A stretch of 6,757 bases of DNA from positions 1-6,757 of the forward strand of contig USEH01000117.1 in assembly GCA_900553675.1 (NCBI GenBank), given 5' to 3'. Source of the stretch: an uncultured Ruminococcus sp. GTDB taxonomy: Bacteria > Bacillota > Clostridia > Oscillospirales > Ruminococcaceae. Under the pieces are notes generated by a model. That model was given only the letters and a program-made list of their open reading frames with translations, had not been told where the DNA came from and ran no database searches. The position numbers were made by a program, and so were the translations under genes. Of the stretch, positions 1 to 5,233 are shown piece after piece (the stretch's first letter is position 1; each line of letters begins with the position of its first letter).

Positions 1-2
1 CG

Positions 3-764
3 GATATTGTGTCTGCCACAAGAGAAGCGTTTGCGGAAATGGAAGCCGAAAAGAAAAATGCTTCGCCCGACCTCTCCACTCTGCTCCGTGATTATATGAA
101 TCTGCGAAAGGCAGAGCGTAGCGACTGGTCGAGGTACGGACAGCAGAAAGGCACGATGGATGATTTGAAAGCTGTCTCCCAAGCTCTGATCTATTTGAAA
201 GAACACGAGCTTTTCACTCTGGAAGATTTGGACACCGCCCTGCAAGGCGTGAACCAGAGAGCCGGAGCAATCAGCAAGGAAATGAAAACCGCATCTGACC
301 GCATGAAAGTCATTACCGCTATTCAGACTGCGGTTGCCGATTGCCAGACCCACAAGGCAGTCCATGACAAGTATATCAAAATCGGTTGGAAAACAAGGCA
401 AGCCGCTTTTGCTGAAAAGCATAAGGACGAACTGACTTCCTACAACAAGGCATACCGCACTCTGAAAAAGCATGGCGTTGATTTGAATGTCAATCTGGAT
501 GCCCTGCAATCCGAGTATGACAAGCTGAAAGCGACCCACACCGAGCTTGCCGGACAGCTTGCTACCGTCAAAGAGGAATTACAGCCGATGAAAGAAATCC
601 GCTACTGGGTGGGCAAAGTCCTCACGCCAGAACAGTCCGAGGTTGAGAAGAAACCCGAACCGAAGCACTCTCTGAAAGAACGCTTGCTGTATGAACAGGC
701 AGAAAGCAAAAAGAAGCAGGAGCAGAAAGCTCCGCAGCACAAAAAACAGAATATGGAACTCTAA
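3..764 (+). CDS. Relaxase (ICE mobilization nuclease), C-terminal part, cut by window edge
   Basis: The frame is open from the first bases of the window, so the 5' end lies outside; the GTG at 9 is only the first possible start codon inside the window. The product is a charged, Lys/Glu-rich protein with a coiled-coil stretch (about residues 160-200 counted from the GTG) and a Lys/Gln-rich tail ending NMEL. This resembles the C-terminal half of VirD2/MobP-type relaxases of Firmicutes ICEs, where the catalytic Tyr and His triad lie in the N-terminal part, not visible here. In a complete element the protein nicks oriT and pilots the strand into the recipient. Its stop codon overlaps the start of the VirB4 remnant, which is not the usual neighbour at that distance, so a deletion joins the two. 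Whether the full relaxase is intact cannot be seen. The assignment rests on remembered family resemblance, because no catalytic motif is in view. Confidence 0.7.
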   Translation, partial: DIVSATREAFAEMEAEKKNASPDLSTLLRDYMNLRKAERSDWSRYGQQKGTMDDLKAVSQALIYLKEHELFTLEDLDTALQGVNQRAGAISKEMKTASDRMKVITAIQTAVADCQTHKAVHDKYIKIGWKTRQAAFAEKHKDELTSYNKAYRTLKKHGVDLNVNLDALQSEYDKLKATHTELAGQLATVKEELQPMKEIRYWVGKVLTPEQSEVEKKPEPKHSLKERLLYEQAESKKKQEQKAPQHKKQNMEL

Positions 765-1546
765 AATCCGACTTCATCTTATCTCTTTGCGAGCTTATTG
801 TGGACGGCAAGAATGGGCTTCAGCCGGTTGAGAAAACTGTTATTGACCGCTGTGTGCGTACAATCTACAGGAGTTACATCAACGACCCCAAGCCCGAAAA
901 TATGCCCATCTTGGAGGACTTATATGACGAGCTTCGTAGGCAGGAGGAAAAAGAAGCTCAGTATATCGCTACCGCCCTTGAAATTTATGTTCATGGTTCA
1001 TTAAACGTTTTCAACCACCGCACTAACATCAACATTCAAAGTCGGGTTGTCTCCTATGACATAAAAGAGTTGGGCAAACAGTTAAAAAAGATTGGTATGC
1101 TTATCGTTCAGGATGCTGTGTGGAACAGGGTTACAATAAACCGAGAAGCCAAGAAGTCTACAAGAGATTACATCGACGAAATGCACCTTCTTCTCAAAGA
1201 GGAACAGACAGCGGCGTACACTGTTGAGATATGGAAGCGTTTTCGCAAATGGGGCGGTATTCCTACCGGTATCACGCAGAATGTCAAAGACTTGCTTGCT
1301 TCAAGAGAAGTCGAGAACATCTTTGAAAATTCCGACTACATATATATGCTGAATCAGGCGTCGGGAGACAGGCAGATTCTTGCCAAGCAGCTTAATATCT
1401 CGCCTCATCAGCTATCCTATGTCACACACAGCGGCGAGGGCGAAGGGCTTTTGTTTTATGGGGATGTTATTCTGCCGTTCGTGGACAGGTTCCCGAAGGA
1501 TACGGAGCTTTACCGGATAATGACGACTAGATTTATTGAAACCTGA
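761..1546 (+). pseudogene. virB4: VirB4-like conjugation ATPase (CD1110 family), N-terminally truncated remnant
   Basis: VirB4 is the ATPase that powers the type IV secretion channel of conjugative elements. Similarity begins immediately at the relaxase stop codon: the frame reads LKSDFILSLCELI and continues through GLQPVEKTVIDRCVR, an internal part of this family. The only start in reach is GTG at 800, and it has no ribosome binding site. Numbered from that GTG, the Walker B-like segment DYIDEMHLLLKEEQ is at about 123-136 and the conserved TQNVKDLL at 159-166. ENSDYIYMLNQASGDRQI (175-192) and FPKDTELYRIMTTR (231-244) are also present. The Walker A motif and the whole N-terminal domain are missing; about 260 residues remain of a protein usually near 800. 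The last residues (FIET) may be foreign sequence acquired at a second junction. The remnant cannot be an active ATPase. Family assignment is confident. Confidence 0.85.
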
Positions 1547-1582
1547 TGCTGCATAAGATTTTTATTGCATATAAACACATGA

Positions 1583-1618
1583 AATATATGCAGTAATTAT
1601 TGACTTACTGCATATATT
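1583..1618. repeat. 14-bp inverted repeat over a promoter -35 (likely operator)
   Basis: The arms AATATATGCAGTAA (1583-1596) and TTACTGCATATATT (1605-1618) are perfect complements separated by 8 bases that contain most of the -35 hexamer. Partial copies of the half-site occur around it: TGCATATA at 1566, TATGCAG at 1631 and TGCATATAT at 1646. A clustered palindromic motif over a promoter is the usual layout of a repressor operator. No regulator gene is left nearby, and I do not recognise the motif as a known family's site. Confidence 0.6.
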
Positions 1619-1628
1619 ATGGTATAAT
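1600..1628 (+). promoter_or_regulatory. Near-consensus sigma-A promoter inside the ICE relic
   Basis: The -35 is TTGACT (1600-1605) and the -10 is a perfect TATAAT (1623-1628), with a 17-base spacer. The right arm of the inverted repeat fills the start of the spacer, so a bound repressor would block RNA polymerase. Downstream, an ATG at 1653 behind a weak AGCAGG site is followed at once by TAG. The gene this promoter served has therefore probably been deleted and replaced by the CD1108 fragment. Confidence 0.7.
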
Positions 1629-1657
1629 AATATGCAGAAAGCAGGTGCATATATGTA

Positions 1658-1909
1658 GTCACCGAAACGAGGTATACAACGGATTATGTTACCGAGTACC
1701 AATGGGTGTGGAACGGCTACTGGGGGCAGTATGTTCTTACTCCGGTTACGACCGAGGTTCAGGTGCCGTATGACTACTACATCTGTACGGTTACTCTTGA
1801 AAGCAAGGATTTAGAGGAGGTTGTCACCGAAATGATGACCGATGAACAGGAGCTTGTGTATCTAATATACATTGAAATGAAGGGCAACCGCCCAGACTTG
1901 TTCGAGTGA
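1658..1909 (+). pseudogene. Fragment of CD1108-family ICE cell-wall hydrolase
   Basis: The reading frame gives VTETRYTTDYVTEYQW, then VPYDYYICTVTLESKDLEEVV, then EMKGNRPDLFE before TGA. This pattern (VTETR repeats, a Tyr-rich EYDYYI-type strand, then a helix ending KGNRPDLF) matches the middle of CD1108-family proteins. These are large ICE-encoded lysozyme / NlpC-P60 type peptidoglycan hydrolases that help the conjugation machine cross the cell wall. Only about 84 residues remain; the membrane anchor and both catalytic domains are gone. The first in-frame ATG is at 1706, but similarity starts about 16 codons earlier, so there is no natural start. In intact elements this gene follows virB4, and that order is kept here. 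The TGA at 1907-1909 is in the same frame as the following integrase remnant. Confidence 0.65.
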
Positions 1910-1912
1910 CAG

Positions 1913-2409
1913 TTGACATATACGCTTGTAATAAAACATACCGTCACGTCATGCAACCTTGATGGTAAACTAACCATTGTGGAGTCAGACACAACCAAGA
2001 CAAAATCAAGCATGAGAACCTTGCCGCTTGTGCCGTTCGTGCGTGAAAGGCTTTTGACGCTAAAAGAAGAGCAAAAAGAAAACTGCCGTCTTTGCGGTCG
2101 CAGCTACAGCAAAGAATATTCCGGCTATATCTGTGTAAACGAGATTGGCGATTTAATCAAACCAAACTATGTGACTGAATTCTTCCCGAAGCTGTTAGAG
2201 GCAAACGGACTGAGGCGGATAAGGTTTCACGATTTACGCCACAGCTGCGCATCGCTTTTGCTTGCCAACGGAGTGCCGATGAAGCAGATTCAGGAATGGC
2301 TTGGTCACAGTGATTTCAGCACAACTGCCAATATTTACGCCATTTGGATTATTCATCAAAGCTTAATTCTGCTGATGCATTATTAAGCGGTCTTGGTAAA
2401 GCCTTATAA
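1913..2409 (+). pseudogene. int: ICE tyrosine recombinase (integrase), truncated and frameshifted
   Basis: This is the C-terminal catalytic half of a tyrosine integrase that would insert and excise the ICE. Numbered from the TTG at 1913, the catalytic Lys region is TTKTKSSMRTLPLVPF (27-42). The His-x-x-Arg box is RFHDLRHSCAS (104-114), the second His lies in WLGHSDFSTT (129-138), and the nucleophile is the Tyr of NIYA (Tyr142, codon 2336-2338). The arm-binding and core-binding domains and the first catalytic Arg are missing. After the Tyr, one C is lost at 2339-2342 (gccat where the family has gcccat). The observed frame then ends at 2386, while the -1 frame reads HLDYSSKLNSADALLSGLGKAL and stops at 2407-2409, exactly as in relatives. 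No start codon with a ribosome binding site precedes it. The gene is certainly inactive, so the ICE remnant cannot move by itself. Confidence 0.9.
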
Positions 2410-2432
2410 ACAGCGGCTTTATGGGATGAAAA

Positions 2433-2453
2433 TTTCTCTCCACTTTTCTCTCC
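2433..2453 (+). repeat. Pair of TTTCTCTCC direct repeats, candidate integrase arm sites
   Basis: TTTCTCTCC occurs at 2433-2441 and again at 2445-2453, a 12-base period, just behind the integrase remnant. Tandem short repeats near the att core are typical arm-type binding sites of tyrosine integrases. A matching inverted pair lies on the other side of the tRNA. The role is inferred. Confidence 0.4.
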
Positions 2454-2529
2454 TAAAGTACGGAGAATCTGAGGATTCGACAACCAATGAGAAGGCTTGA
2501 GTTCACAGAAAATTCAAAAAATATAGCAA

Positions 2530-2564
2530 AAGTGCCTAATAGCATCACTGCAAATTAGGCACTT
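2530..2564 (-). terminator. Terminator of the tRNA-Ser transcript
   Basis: Arms AAGTGCCTAAT (2530-2540) and ATTAGGCACTT (2554-2564) form a perfect 11-bp stem, and an inner GCA/TGC pair can close the loop further. Read on the minus strand it lies 12 bases past the tRNA CCA and is followed by a T-rich run (TTTTGCTATATTTTTT), as expected for intrinsic termination. Confidence 0.75.
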
Positions 2565-2576
2565 CCAACAAAATTT

Positions 2577-2665
2577 TGGCGGAGCGGGTGGGATTCGAAC
2601 CCACGTGAGGTCGCCCTCAAACGGTTTTCAAGACCGCCTCGTTATGACCGCTTCGATACCACTCC
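2577..2665 (-). tRNA. tRNA-Ser(UGA), CCA encoded
   Basis: The reverse strand folds as a class II serine tRNA. The acceptor pairs GGAGUGG (2665-2659) with CCGCUCC (2587-2581), including one U-G wobble at position 5-68. The anticodon stem is GCGGU/ACCGU around loop CUUGAAA, with anticodon UGA at 2630-2628. The long variable arm is GAGG-GCGA-CCUC (2618-2607), and the T arm GUGGG-UUCGAAU-CCCAC is perfect. Discriminator G and CCA are encoded. It reads UCA codons and wobble relatives. Its 3' end faces the ICE integrase remnant, the usual arrangement for a tRNA used as attachment site. No convincing promoter lies directly upstream; the best one is behind the broken second copy about 180 bases away. 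Confidence 0.95.
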
Positions 2666-2699
2666 GTATATCAAACCTGAATTACAAGCCTCGGAAAAA

Positions 2700-2721
2700 G
2701 GAGAGAAATTCAGGAGAGACA
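2700..2721 (-). repeat. Inverted counterpart of the TTTCTCTCC repeats
   Basis: On the + strand GGAGAGAAA (2700-2708) and GGAGAGACA (2713-2721) are the reverse complements of TTTCTCTCC, the second with one mismatch, 13 bases apart. With the pair at 2433-2453 they enclose the tRNA symmetrically, as P and P' arm sites enclose the core of an attachment site. The interpretation is tentative because the motif is short. Confidence 0.35.
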
Positions 2722-2804
2722 AACAAAAAACATATAAAATTAAAACCGCATAAAGCCTCGATAATAAAGGGTTTGCAAGAACAACCCACCGAAAGAGCAA
2801 GAGA

Positions 2805-2846
2805 GTTTTCAAGACCGCCTCGTTATGACCGCTTCGATACCTCTCC
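2805..2846 (-). pseudogene. Truncated tRNA-Ser(UGA), 5' half only
   Basis: Bases 2805-2841 are identical over 37 positions to 2624-2660 of the intact tRNA; one mismatch at 2842 is followed by four more identical bases. The copy covers acceptor 5' strand, D arm, anticodon stem and loop, and ends two bases into the 3' side of the anticodon stem; the rest is unrelated. The acceptor strand here reads GGAGAGG, whereas the intact gene has GGAGTGG. It sits at the normal distance behind a strong promoter, so it is likely the original 5' end of the chromosomal tRNA gene, cut by insertion or rearrangement. It cannot form a tRNA. Confidence 0.85.
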
Positions 2847-2867
2847 ATTTCTTATCGCGGCTAAAGT

Positions 2868-2896
2868 ATAATACCACAAATCGGGCGGTTTGTCAA
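2868..2896 (-). promoter_or_regulatory. tRNA-Ser promoter
   Basis: On the minus strand TTGACA (2896-2891) and TATTAT (2873-2868) are separated by 17 bases. Transcription should start near 2861, a short distance before the half-tRNA, and continue about 200 bases to reach the intact tRNA-Ser. It is the only strong promoter seen for that tRNA. Confidence 0.75.
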
Positions 2897-2932
2897 TATC
2901 AAATCATAAAAACTTCGCAATTCCGGCAGAAA

Positions 2933-3619
2933 TTATCTCTTGGGGCTGTCAAACTCCTGCAAAACAAGTATAACGTCCAGATTGCCGTTGCGTGTGCGGA
3001 TTTCGTCGATAAATTTGCGGCGGTCGCAGTCTTTTGGCAGAATTACGTTGTACCTCAGCTCGTATAGCGCGCCGAAGTCGGTTGTGCGTATCTCTTTGAG
3101 AGTGTATTCGTCGGTGTACTTGTCTAAAACGCCGTCGAATGCACCGTCGAAATTAAGATCCTCAGGCACGGTTATTTTAAGCAGCAGATGGTTGTTTCCG
3201 GGAACGCCAAATCTTGTAACGCCCAGCACAGCCATTACTGCGCAGAGGGTAACTGTCAGAATAATGGTTATGCCATAGTAGCCGGTTCCGCAGCCGATGC
3301 CGATTATCAGCGAGAAAAGCAAGCTAACAATGTCGGCAGTGTCCTTTGGGTAGCTCCTTATTCTTAAAAGAGCCAACGCTCCGCCCAATGATATAGCCGT
3401 TGCGACGTTTGAATTTATTATGATGGTAACGCCTGCCATAAGCGGTGCGAGCATTACCATTGCCGCGGGGAAGGTGGATATATATCCCTTTGAGCGGCGT
3501 GAGAAGATATAGACTGCGCTCAAAAGCAGTCCCAAAACCAAAGCTATTCCAAGGCAGGAGAGGATTCCTCCTACTGACATATCTACTGAAGCTATATTCG
3601 GAAAAAGTGAATCTATCAT
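2933..3619 (-). CDS. DUF4956 membrane protein, partner of polyphosphate polymerase
   Basis: I chose the ATG at 3619 because AAAGGAA (3637-3631) lies 11 bases ahead; an upstream in-frame ATG at 3664 would add 15 residues without a clear site. The 228-residue product has four membrane segments at about 16-39, 50-68, 95-113 and 116-134. The highly conserved loop ALALLRIRSYPKDTADI (81-97) lies between the second and third. A soluble C-terminal domain of about 90 residues follows. This is the layout of DUF4956 proteins, whose genes commonly lie next to VTC-domain polyphosphate polymerases; their biochemical role is not known. A link to polymer export or membrane anchoring of the polymerase is inference from neighbourhood. 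The gene is second in the operon, about 68 bases behind the polymerase. No strong terminator follows; a weak stem before TTTTT lies near 2912-2932. Confidence 0.85.
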   Translation of the reverse strand: MIDSLFPNIASVDMSVGGILSCLGIALVLGLLLSAVYIFSRRSKGYISTFPAAMVMLAPLMAGVTIIINSNVATAISLGGALALLRIRSYPKDTADIVSLLFSLIIGIGCGTGYYGITIILTVTLCAVMAVLGVTRFGVPGNNHLLLKITVPEDLNFDGAFDGVLDKYTDEYTLKEIRTTDFGALYELRYNVILPKDCDRRKFIDEIRTRNGNLDVILVLQEFDSPKR

Positions 3620-3687
3620 TATAGTAACCGTTCCTTTCGTGCTGAATCGAATGAGTTCGGGCATCGCCCTTGAAGTTTAAGTTATAT

Positions 3688-4449
3688 TTAGTTTTCCGCG
3701 ATACTTCTTCTGTCGCAGATGTGAGTAAATTCATGTCCGCGGAAGCGTGAATATTCGCTGCCGTATTTTGAAAAGCTGGTCATGTATATTTTTTCCTCGG
3801 CGAGAATGTCGGCGAACCATTTGGGAATAGCGCCGTTTATCTTTATCTCCATAAGCACCTCGTCGGGGTGCAGAAGCTGCTCGCCGTAGGAGCCGGATGA
3901 AAGCTCAAGATCAGTTCTGCGCGTGGTGATCTCTCTGTCAAAGGTGACGCGGAAATCGGGGTCGTCCGCGCCGAAAAAGGCTATGCGCGCATAGCTTAAA
4001 TACAACGCCGGCTTTACCTTGTTCTGCTCTAAATAGTATTCAATTTCGTTGAGAACCTGATTTACAAGGTAATCGTCGGTTTTGGGACGCTCGCCCCGGC
4101 TAATAAATGCCTTTGCTTGGGCATATGTAAGCCTTACGCGCCGCTTTACCACCACTCCGGTCACCTTGCGCTTTATTTCAAGAAAGACGTCGTCATCGTC
4201 CTTCGGGATAACATAGGAGCGCATCCGAAATTTTTCCTTGAACTTGGGCTTGGGCTTTTGCGATGAGCGGCGGATTACGCTGTTGGTGTCGTCGTCGAAA
4301 TAGATGTTGTATATTTTGTATACGCTGCCGTTTTTGCAGTAAGCGTCGTAAACCATGCCATAGTCAAGGATTTTGCGCCGGACGTTTTCAAACTGCTCGA
4401 CGGTGAGAAGAAACTTCTTCTCCCTGCGCTTAAACACTAATTTCGGCAT
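3688..4449 (-). CDS. VTC-domain polyphosphate polymerase
   Basis: The 253-residue protein belongs to the bacterial relatives of the catalytic domain of yeast Vtc4, which makes polyphosphate from nucleoside triphosphate inside a tunnel lined with basic residues. The expected basic and acidic positions are all visible: KRREKKF at 7-13, KEKFRMRSY at 71-79 and LEIKRKV at 90-96. KRRVRL (102-107), YARIAFFG (153-160), RVTFDREI (167-174), LMEIKING (199-206) and SFSKYGSEY (225-233) follow. Length is normal for the single-domain bacterial form, which has no SPX domain. The ATG at 4449 follows GGAAG, and a promoter lies about 75 bases upstream. It is the first gene of an operon with the DUF4956 protein. 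Nothing suggests damage. Alternative VTC-fold reactions (CYTH-like triphosphate hydrolysis) are possible, but the neighbour favours polymerase. Confidence 0.87.
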   Translation of the reverse strand: MPKLVFKRREKKFLLTVEQFENVRRKILDYGMVYDAYCKNGSVYKIYNIYFDDDTNSVIRRSSQKPKPKFKEKFRMRSYVIPKDDDDVFLEIKRKVTGVVVKRRVRLTYAQAKAFISRGERPKTDDYLVNQVLNEIEYYLEQNKVKPALYLSYARIAFFGADDPDFRVTFDREITTRRTDLELSSGSYGEQLLHPDEVLMEIKINGAIPKWFADILAEEKIYMTSFSKYGSEYSRFRGHEFTHICDRRSIAEN

Positions 4450-4520
4450 AGCTTTTCCACTTCCTTCAATCTGGCCCTGCCGGCATATCGTTTTTCAAAG
4501 CCGACGCGTCACATGAAGAT

Positions 4521-4550
4521 ATTGTATCATATTTCCGCACCCGATTACAA
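4521..4550 (-). promoter_or_regulatory. Promoter of the polyphosphate operon
   Basis: On the minus strand TTGTAA (4550-4545) and TACAAT (4526-4521) are 18 bases apart, and TGA directly before TACAAT gives an extended -10. It leaves a leader of about 65 bases before the ATG at 4449. Confidence 0.6.
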
Positions 4551-4588
4551 GTGTTTTAATAGAATTTTCATGAAAAAATCAAAAAACA

Positions 4589-4615
4589 ATCGCGGACAGC
4601 GTTACCGCCCGCGAT
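4589..4615 (-). terminator. Terminator after the downstream ferredoxin gene
   Basis: ATCGCGG (4589-4595) pairs with CCGCGAT (4609-4615), and an inner GCG/CGC extends the stem past a three-base bulge. The minus strand continues with TGTTTTTTGATTTTTT, a good termination tract for the ferredoxin gene ending at 4647. The + strand side also has a short T run, but no + strand gene reads into it. Confidence 0.75.
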
Positions 4616-4646
4616 GTTTTTAAAATAGATGTACAGCCGTGTAAAA

Positions 4647-4817
4647 TTATTCCTCTTCGGGAGCGCTTACAGGGCATACAGCGGCGCAGTTGCCGCAGCC
4701 GATGCAGGTATCGGGATCGATAACGTACTTATCGTCGCCCTCGGTGATAGCACTTACAGGGCACTCGCTTGCGCAGGCACCGCACTTGATGCAGGCGTCG
4801 GTAATCTTGAAAGCCAT
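4647..4817 (-). CDS. 2[4Fe-4S] ferredoxin, copy 1
   Basis: This 56-residue protein reads MAFKITDACIKCGACASECP at its start and DPDTCIGCGNCAAVCPVSAP later. It has two CxxCxxCxxxCP motifs (Cys 9, 12, 15, 19 and 38, 41, 44, 48), each ligating most of one [4Fe-4S] cluster in the crossed pattern of clostridial ferredoxins. It is a cytoplasmic low-potential electron carrier for enzymes such as pyruvate:ferredoxin oxidoreductase and hydrogenases, although none of these is in the window. AAGGAGG (4833-4827) is 9 bases before the ATG. It is a separate transcription unit with its own promoter, leader hairpin and terminator. It matches the neighbouring copy at 41 of 56 positions, so the two arose by tandem duplication including control regions. 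Differences concentrate around the Cys ligands (positions 17-18, 40-47), which suggests tuning of potential or partner. Confidence 0.97.
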   Translation of the reverse strand: MAFKITDACIKCGACASECPVSAITEGDDKYVIDPDTCIGCGNCAAVCPVSAPEEE

Positions 4818-4848
4818 ATTATTTGTCCTCCTTGATAAAAATTAGAGA

Positions 4849-4866
4849 CGGAGCAAAGCAGCTCCG
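4849..4866 (-). promoter_or_regulatory. Leader hairpin of ferredoxin copy 1
   Basis: CGGAGC and GCTCCG form a 6-bp stem with a 6-base loop in the untranslated leader, between the promoter and the ribosome binding site. The same stem with a different loop occurs before copy 2, and the shared AGA...TCT flank is also kept. There is no T run after it, so it is not a terminator. An RNA-stabilising or regulatory role is inferred. Confidence 0.55.
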
Positions 4867-4883
4867 AGCATTCTCTTGAATAT

Positions 4884-4911
4884 ATAATAGCACATTTTTA
4901 GAAAAATGCAA
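4884..4911 (-). promoter_or_regulatory. Promoter of ferredoxin copy 1
   Basis: On the minus strand TTGCAT (4911-4906), 16 bases, then TATTAT (4889-4884) followed by ATATTC. The same hexamers and spacing precede copy 2, which supports the call. Confidence 0.6.
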
Positions 4912-4920
4912 GAGAAAAAT

Positions 4921-4945
4921 CGGCAAGCGGAAAAACCACTTGCCG
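4921..4945 (-). terminator. Terminator after ferredoxin copy 2
   Basis: CGGCAAGCGG (4921-4930) and CCACTTGCCG (4936-4945) form a 10-bp stem with an A/T loop. The single non-Watson-Crick position is a stable U-G pair only in the minus-strand RNA, and that strand continues with ATTTTTTCTC. This fits termination of the gene whose stop is at 4965. Confidence 0.85.
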
Positions 4946-4964
4946 AACTTCATTTTTTCAGCGA

Positions 4965-5135
4965 TTAAGCCTCTTCGGGTGCTCCTACAGGGCAGGTATC
5001 CTTGCAGCTGCCGCAGTCGATGCAGGTATCGGGGTCGATAACGTACTTGCCGTCGCCTTCCTTGATAGCCCCAACAGGGCACTGATCGGCGCATGCACCG
5101 CACATAACGCAGGCATCGGAAATTTTAAAAGCCAT
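4965..5135 (-). CDS. 2[4Fe-4S] ferredoxin, copy 2
   Basis: This 56-residue twin of the adjacent ferredoxin has all eight cluster Cys at the same positions: CVMCGACADQCP (9-20) and CIDCGSCKDTCP (38-49). The loops have changed, with a Met before the second Cys and an acidic/basic KD pair near the C-terminal cluster where copy 1 has AA. The length, the MAFKI start and the APEE end are the same. AAGGAGG (5150-5144) lies 8 bases before the ATG. Its own promoter, leader hairpin and terminator make it independent of copy 1, so the two can be regulated separately although their promoters look alike. Which redox enzymes it serves cannot be told from this window. Confidence 0.97.
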   Translation of the reverse strand: MAFKISDACVMCGACADQCPVGAIKEGDGKYVIDPDTCIDCGSCKDTCPVGAPEEA

Positions 5136-5167
5136 TTATGTATCCTCCTTGATAAGAATTAAAGAGA

Positions 5168-5187
5168 CGGAGCAAAAGCGCGCTCCG
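5168..5187 (-). promoter_or_regulatory. Leader hairpin of ferredoxin copy 2
   Basis: CGGAGC and GCTCCG pair around an 8-base loop in the leader, in the same position as before copy 1. The stem is unchanged while the loop differs in length and sequence, which is what selection for the structure would give. Confidence 0.55.
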
Positions 5188-5205
5188 AATTATCCTCTCG
5201 AATAT

Positions 5206-5233
5206 ATAATAACACATATTTTAAAAAATGCAA
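5206..5233 (-). promoter_or_regulatory. Promoter of ferredoxin copy 2
   Basis: On the minus strand TTGCAT (5233-5228), 16 bases, TATTAT (5211-5206), then ATATTC, matching copy 1. The region from 5234 to the methyltransferase stop at 5331 shows no gene and no clear terminator. Confidence 0.6.

Noticed and set aside
2666..2804. A complete second tRNA in the spacer beyond the half copy.
   Set aside because: No T arm, variable arm or acceptor 3' strand can be found after the anticodon loop of the half copy; GGGTT/AACCC near 2770 is too weak.
2577..2846. A CRISPR array or other regular repeat array suggested by the 37-base repeat.
   Set aside because: There are only two copies and they are tRNA sequence.
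2605..2871. An 88-codon + strand ORF across the tRNA region.
   Set aside because: It runs antisense through tRNA-Ser and its half copy; the repeated peptide simply reflects the tRNA duplication.
3324..3734. A minus-strand ORF overlapping the DUF4956 gene and the polymerase end.
   Set aside because: It is out of frame with both recognised genes, low in hydrophobic pattern and without a ribosome binding site.
4629..5103. Alternative ORFs over the ferredoxin genes, on the + strand at 4629-4835 and in another minus-strand frame at 4819-5103.
   Set aside because: The overlapping 56-codon ferredoxins have all eight Cys ligands and strong ribosome binding sites; the others are frame shadows.
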